The notes below the pieces were generated by a model. It was not told where the DNA came from and made no database searches. It worked only from the letters and a program-made list of their open reading frames with translations. A stretch of DNA of 64,000 nucleotides, taken from positions 11,215,881 through 11,279,880 of the forward strand of contig CM071597.1 of assembly GCA_036435485.1 (NCBI GenBank), written 5' to 3'. Shown piece by piece: positions 58,246-64,000 of this stretch. The DNA comes from Saposhnikovia divaricata (Eukaryota > Streptophyta > Magnoliopsida > Apiales > Apiaceae). The position numbers and the translations under genes are program-made. Within the stretch, counting starts at the first letter, position 1. The number at the start of each line of letters is the position of its first letter.

Positions 58246-60200
58246 AATACCCCCCAACTTAGCCTTTGCTCTTCCTCGAGTAAAACTAATATAATATAAC
58301 TCTATACAACTAACTACTACCACTTCCGTAGGTGATCACGGTTGCATTTGGCATATGCAACAAGCCCTTTAAACCCTTAGGTAGCCCTAGTGGACGAGTG
58401 AGGTCCCGTGATGGCCTATAGTGAATGTACCCACAAAATCCATCTAGCACATGTAAAAGATTGAATGCCAATACAACACAACACAAAGAAGTCCTCTCAT
58501 GCCACATCAACTTAAGAATCAAAGTGAATAATGCAATGCCTTGGTGTCAAAGGTGCAAGTATTCACATAGTCTACTCAATGAATATGCATAAGTTCTCAA
58601 AAGTCCATGTCAAGTGTATGAATAAGTTGGTAATCATGCTAAGCCCACAAGAGTACATCTTTGAGTCAAAACTCGGGACATCATATGTAAAAACATGTAA
58701 TTACTCACCTTTCACTCACAAAAGAATATTCACTCAAAAATAAGGTAAGTGTATCACTCAATCCCAACAAGATCATAAGCATGCTTGACATTTGGTATCA
58801 ATCTAACTTTAACACAACATACACCACTGATGATAATCAAAAGGTCTTTATTTGGGTTGTAACGGGGCGAGGGACAAGGTATGTCAAGTAAAGCCAAAAA
58901 AAGGTGAAGAGCCAAAGGCTAGTACCCAAAAAAATAGACCATTCAACTCCTTATCTATCATCCCCACACTTGAATATTTTTATTCTTCCAAGAAATAACC
59001 TGAATAGTCGAACAAAGAAGGATCACACAAACATAAGTATGCTCTCATATAAATAATATTTTTTCCTTTTTTTTTTCTTTTTTTCTTTCTAGTTTTTTTT
59101 AGAGCTAAATATAAACAAGTACAATGATCCCATGATATTAATACAAAATTCGACTAAAATGTAAACAACCATATCCCATATTCTTCCAAAGTAATGACCA
59201 TCAATAAACCCCCCTTTTTCACACCTTTTTACTCCATCAAACACTCTACTAGCCTTTGACAATTTGGGTTCAAGTTAAAGTAAGACCAATACAAGAAAAA
59301 GGTCTAGGCAAGTAATGTGATCTGTCACCGAAAAATAGGATTAAGCTCAACGGGTTAACTAATTGATCATGTATACATGGTGTGGTATATAGGAAATATG
59401 AGGTTATCCCTAAATGTCTTTATCACGTTATCATTAAATAATGTCATGCATTTCAAGAAAGGTCTCAAACAAGTGCTAGCAATGCAAACAACATGTGGAC
59501 ACTCAAGCAAACGAATATAAAATGCAAAAGATATGCATATAGGCTAAAAAACTCACTTGGTGGCAAAACATAATCAATCCCCAGTAAAAAAAATCTCTCT
59601 AATGCACCTAATTGTACCCAAAGCATGCGAACCAAATCATCTTGCACATATTCATGTCCTTTTAATCACTTACAACATTCAATAAGTCTACTAGCTTCAA
59701 CTTACTAGTGTATGTGTGTGCACAAGAACAAAGCATCCCACTTCTCAATCAAAAGCGTCAATAACACAAAATTCCTATAGTATGCATGGGTGCATTAAGG
59801 CAAACTACAACAAGTAATCATTCACAAGGCTAGAATTCTTTTTTGATTTTCAATTTTTTTAATGATACTACTACTACTCCACCATATACCCCACAAAAAT
59901 ACTACTAATAAAGAGACACCCCCCAACTTAGCATGTTCCTTGTCCCCAAGGAACAACATTCACAATCCATAACAAACTATGGAAACAATTAGTGATATAG
60001 TGGACTAATAAAACAGGAAGGAGGAGAAGAAGAAGAAAAACTCCCCTAAATTCTTTAAAACTAAAATTCAAGCCCTTTGATATGTGATTCAAGGCATTGA
60101 AATTTTTTGCAATCCCCATAGCACTTGTGATTTTTTTTCTCCACCTGTAGAGTCCATGCACGCAAAAATATTACACATGTAGTTAAACCAAACATAATAA
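58246..60200 (-). other. Non-coding 3' part of the Athila-type interior
   Basis: Long untranslated stretch. Athila elements usually carry a pol-to-LTR region, sometimes with an envelope-like ORF; none is discernible here. Confidence 0.5.
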
Positions 60201-60284
60201 AAATAATAGTTAAATTTCTTGGGTTGCCTCCCAAGCAGCGCTTGTTTAACGTCATTAGCTCGATGCCTTGAATTCTTCTAATCA

Positions 60285-61437
60285 TTATGGTGGAAATTTT
60301 GAAATCATCTCGAATGATCCGAGTGTAACATCTACCTCAATCATACTCTTTTTGTGGAGTTTAATTTCTAGAACTTGTTCTTTCTTTCCTTCGATTGTAG
60401 CACCCACATCATGAGTATAACCTTTGCTCTCTTCAACAAGCTCCTTCCTACTATCTACCACATACGACTTGGCTTCAATACAAGGCTCTTTCTTTGCTTG
60501 GTTGAGATCAAACTCAACCTTTTCTTCATCCACGTTCAATGTAAGCTTACCATCTCTCACATCTATTTTAATTCCAGCTGTAGCTAAGAATGGCCTTCCC
60601 AAGATAATGGGAATATTTTCATCTTCATCCATCTCCAAAACCACGAAGTCGCAAGAAATAACAAATTTGTCCACTTTGACCAAAACATCTTCAAGAACAC
60701 CCAATAGATAGTTTATTGTTCTATCCGCAAGTTAAAGTGAAATCCTTGTCTTCTTTAATCCTCCGAAGCCAAGTCTTTTGTAAATTGAGTGCGGCATTAA
60801 ACTCACACTAGCTCCAAGATCATACAAAGCTCGTTTAACTCCCACTTTTCCAATGGTGCATGGCAAAGAAAAACTCCCAGGATCCTTGAGTTTAGGAGGA
60901 ATATTGCGTTGAATAACAGCACTACACTTTTCATTAAGAGTGATTATTTCTGCCTCCTCTAACTTCTTCCTATTGGACAACACCTCCTTCATAAATTTCA
61001 CGTAAATGGGCATTTGAGCCAAAGCATCAACAAAAGGGATGCTAATATGTATTTCCCGAAACATCTTCAAAAATTTTTCATATTGCTTCTCTAACTTCAA
61101 ATTTTTCAATCTTTGTGGAAAAGGAATTGGAGGCACGTATGGTTTCATGGGAGCTTTAGATGTAGGCTTCTCTTCTTTTGGCTCATCCTCACTCTTCTCA
61201 GAAATCTCCTCATTAGCTTGATGTGTTTTTCTCTTTTTAGGAGGAAGAGTTTCAGTTTTAAGTTTCGGAGCTTCAATTTCTGGTAGTTCTCTTCCACTCC
61301 TCAAAGTGATAGCCTTGCATTGCTCTTTTACAACCATATCAGGTTGACTAGGCAATGCTCCTTGTTCACGTACACCAATTTTATTAGCAATTTGTCCCAC
61401 TTGAACTTCTAACAACTTTTGTGAAGTAGCTTCTTGC
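60285..61437 (-). pseudogene. Athila-type gag-protease linker and protease (broken)
   Basis: On the minus strand: LLEVQVGQIANKIG and LPSQPD, then CKAITLRSGRELP, a Lys/Glu-rich linker, YVPPIPFPQRLK, and the protease site LYDLGASVSLMPHSIYKRLG. After an in-frame TAA at 60732-60734 the same frame continues LADRTINY, then EDVLVKVDKF, PIILGRPFLATAG and DVRDGKLTLNV. The protease site is the DLGAS variant usual in Athila. The frame ends at 60285 just where RT should follow. Confidence 0.82.
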
Positions 61438-62590
61438 TCATGTCAATTTGCCCAAATATAGTCTCAACATTGGCAAAAGCATTAGTAGTCCCTTGTATCA
61501 TCTTGTTTAGCGCAACTTCCCAATCAGCATGTTCTTTCTTTTCCTTTGGTGGTGGTTGATATTGTTGTTGTGCCTGATACTGTTGACGCGGCTGAAAACC
61601 AAGAGGTTGATTTTACTTAGGAACTGCATATGATGGATTAGCCGCATTATTGCTACTGTAAGAAAGATTGTTATTGGACTTCTGATTTGGATTGTAGTAG
61701 GAGTTATCTTGAACAGGCCACGACTGTCTTCCCTGAATAAAAGATGCTTCCTCTAGGATTTGTTGTGCATAAAAATACTAATTAACACCATAATCATTAT
61801 ACCCTTCCATGGGAGAAGAAATAGCATTGACATGCGCCCTTTGTCGACGTACCTCTTGAGTAAGAGCATCCAATTTAAGAGTCAGCAAGTTCATCATCTC
61901 AGCATCTTGTGCTGATTCAGCTGAGCTCGTCCCACTAGGTGCCCAAGAATAGTTATTTGCTGTCAATTGTTCAAGAAGTGCTTTTGCCTTATGTACTATT
62001 GTTTTCTTGAAATCTTCACCAGATGCCACATCCAAACTTAATAGAACATTTGCATTCAAAGATCCGTAAAAAGTGCTCAGAATCATCCATTCCGTACAAC
62101 CGTGATGTGGACATTTTCTCAAAAATGCCTTGTATCTCTCCCATGCTTGATACAGGCCTTCACCTGGTTGTGTTTTGAAACTCAGAATGATTGTCCTCAT
62201 TTGTTGCGTCTTGTCAGAAGGATAATATTTGGACAAGAACTCCGTAGAAAGATTTTCCCAAGTAGCAACTGTAGTTTCTGGAAGTTGTTGGAACCATTCC
62301 ATGGCTCTTCCTTTGATAGAGTAAGGAAACATGTGAAGACGAATCTGATCTGATGTAACTCCAGTGATCTTGAATGAACCACACATTTGCACGAAGCGCT
62401 CAAGATGACGGTGTGGATCCCCTTCAAAAGCTGAATTACTCACCATCTGAATTAAGCTCGGATTGATGTTGTATTGAGCTGCGCTAATCTCAGGAGTCTT
62501 GTACATGCAGTTTGCAGGATTGGGAGTCTCGTGATCCCAAATAGAAGTCTCATCAACATTATCAACTTCTAGATTCTCGGCATTAGCCAT
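61438..62590 (-). pseudogene. Athila-type gag (broken)
   Basis: It starts at 62590 (MANAENLEVDNVDET). The capsid core is recognisable: INPSLIQMVSNSAFEGDP, HLERFVQMCGSFKITGV, IRLHMFPYSIKGRAMEWF, LSTEFLSKYYPSDKTQQM and YQAWERYKAFLRKCPHHG. TAG at about 61778 ends the first open part. Similar sequence goes on in the same frame through another TAA near 61615, and a frameshift near 61435 leads into the protease part. Confidence 0.82.
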
Positions 62591-62786
62591 CTTAGATTTC
62601 TCGCCTTAGAATTCGAAAAGTGCGCTCGATTCTGGATCAAATTCTAGATTTCCAGCACTTGTAGAACGTCTCATGCAAGAGTAATAGCACCTGAAAAGAG
62701 GACACCAATAAGATAGCTCTTGGAAACAATTTTGATAAAATCTAAACAATAAGAAATAATTAACCTAAACTTAATATTGTTGCCTT

Positions 62787-62804
62787 CCCCGGCAGCGGCG
62801 CCAA
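62787..62804 (-). other. Primer-binding site of the Athila-type element
   Basis: The minus strand reads TTGGCGCCGCTGCCGGGG, close to the TTGGCGCCGTTGCCGGGG site typical of Athila, 2 bp from the LTR. Confidence 0.87.
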
Positions 62805-62806
62805 TT

Positions 62807-64000
62807 TGTTGTTGTAGTTTTGTGAAGTTCGTTCGCAGGGAAGGACTATTGACTCAAGTTTAAGTTTTAATCTTTTAATATTTAGAAGTGTGAGAAATAA
62901 TTGATGTGTTTGTTTGTTCTTCAATTGGTTCAACGATGTTGATGTAATGCAATATCTACTTCTCGTACTTTGCTAAAAACAATTCTTCTAACCTTTATAA
63001 TGTTCTCTCTCGAGATACAATATAGTGCCTACAACTATACCTCAAAAGTCACTCCCATGATCAGTTGAAATACAATTATAAACTATTAAGACCCAAGAAT
63101 TATAAGTTTCACAATCCTCTTATTAATCTCCCGATTCAATAATCAAACTATGTCTACCAAATCATGAATAAGAATTGCGAATCCTCTCCCAATTCATCAC
63201 AATTCCTATAAATACAATTAAAGGTTAGCTACTCCCTTAATTGGGTTAAACCCTCAATGACAGATTAGCAAAGTAGAGAATTCGCACACAATCAAACAAA
63301 CATATATAACCAACGAATACTACCTATTTCTCAGATTAGAGAATTAGTTACCCATGCTAGATAAAGAAAACAAGTATATATTAATGGGCAAAATCATTGT
63401 TACAAGAGAATAGAGTGAAGAAAATACAACTTGAAGAATCACTTAAAGCTTGGATGGAATCCCTTCAATCCTTGCTCTCTTGTTCTCTCACCAAGTGTTT
63501 CTCTATCTCTCTCGTTATACGATACCCTCAAAACCCTCGTTCTAATATTTTTATATACTTGGATGGCCTTTTTAAAAGTCATATATGGTAACTAAAAACA
63601 AATTACAATTAAATAAATAAATCTATTTTTATCCAGCTCAAGAACCCTGAATGTGATGCTCAGGCCCCCTGAACTTGCTGAAGCTTCCCTCAAGGCCCCT
63701 GAGTTCGAGGCTCGGGTCCCATGACTCCAAAAAGTGAGAATTCTAATCTGCTCAGAGCCCCTGAGTGTGAGGCTCAAATCCTGACGCTCCAAATACTAAA
63801 AATTATGGTTTGTTCAAGGCCCTTGAGCCAAGGCTCAGGACCTATTTTCTCTACGTTTTGCCTCCTTTTAACATGCCTTCTTGTCCCCAACACCTCACTC
63901 CTTTGGAAGCTCCTACAAACATAGAAAGCACCCACTTAGCAACCATGTAAATTATATAACCAATAACATTATTTATATAGGACCAAAGCATCATAAAATA
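62807..64000 (-). repeat. 5' LTR of the Athila-type element (cut by the window end)
   Basis: Matches 56927-58190. It starts TGTTGTTGTAG and lacks about 75 bp present in the left copy. Roughly 55 bp should remain beyond the window. Confidence 0.87.

Larger units (their letters stand above)
56927..64000 (-). mobile_element. Athila-type Ty3/gypsy element with pol deleted (incomplete at the window edge)
   Basis: The left LTR is complete, and the right LTR starts at 62807 and leaves the window. The primer site next to the right LTR and the purine tract next to the left LTR (58246-58260) give minus orientation. The interior is only 4.56 kb and codes for gag and protease; no RT, RNase H or integrase is seen. 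Minus-strand bases near 60200-60260 encode, in one frame, the Athila-like block VKQALLGRQPK, normally much further downstream, so pol was deleted between about 60285 and 60260. Confidence 0.87.

Overview
The window looks like nuclear DNA of a flowering plant, probably a eudicot and perhaps an asterid. It is AT-rich, its host gene has GT-AG introns, and almost all the rest is plant-type transposable elements: Ty1/copia, Ty3/gypsy Tat and Athila, Helitrons, an Angio-domain SINE, and PIF, hAT and MULE-like MITEs. Nothing in it is bacterial or organellar. The species cannot be fixed from the sequence alone.

Only one host gene looks intact: a three-exon DUF620-family gene at 8050-10015 (+). Its near-upstream region is built from a SINE (7016-7242) and a hAT-like MITE (7263-7755) that stops about 6 bp before the TATA box. 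A second host locus at 36305-37605 (+) is a progesterone 5-beta-reductase/iridoid-synthase-like (PRISE) gene. It keeps its TATA box and splice sites but carries one frameshift and one nonsense codon. About 1.3 kb upstream lies a more decayed C-terminal relic of the same family, so a tandem PRISE cluster appears to be decaying here.

Layout. 1-3794: array of small non-autonomous Helitrons. 3795-7000: nested MITEs, a poly(A)-only retroposition scar and a TTA microsatellite. 7000-10500: the DUF620 gene and its promoter. 13205-33155: an old copia element on the minus strand (LTRs about 4% diverged) whose gag is split by a younger 14.1-kb Sirevirus-like copia element on the plus strand (17493-31588; LTRs about 0.9% diverged). 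33156-37605: intergenic DNA and the PRISE relics. 37627-41074: a deleted copia element inserted 21 bp after the PRISE stop codon. 41153-52521: two head-to-tail minus-strand Helitrons, the first split by a very young 10.7-kb Tat-lineage gypsy element (41484-52188; LTRs differ at 2 of 519 positions). 52548-56926: LINE-like tail, tandem duplications, a MULE-like MITE, another Helitron end and a TA microsatellite. 56927-64000: an Athila-type element on the minus strand with its pol domains deleted; its right LTR runs off the window.

The gypsy element is the nearest to intact: one gag-pol frame is interrupted only by two nonsense codons. It also has a spliced antisense ORF with its own TATA box and an array of 79-bp hairpin-forming repeats. 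The Sirevirus-like element has an unusually long region after pol and dense arrays of TTCnnGAA units in its LTRs and spacer. Every insertion order was read from target-site duplications and agrees with the relative LTR divergence.
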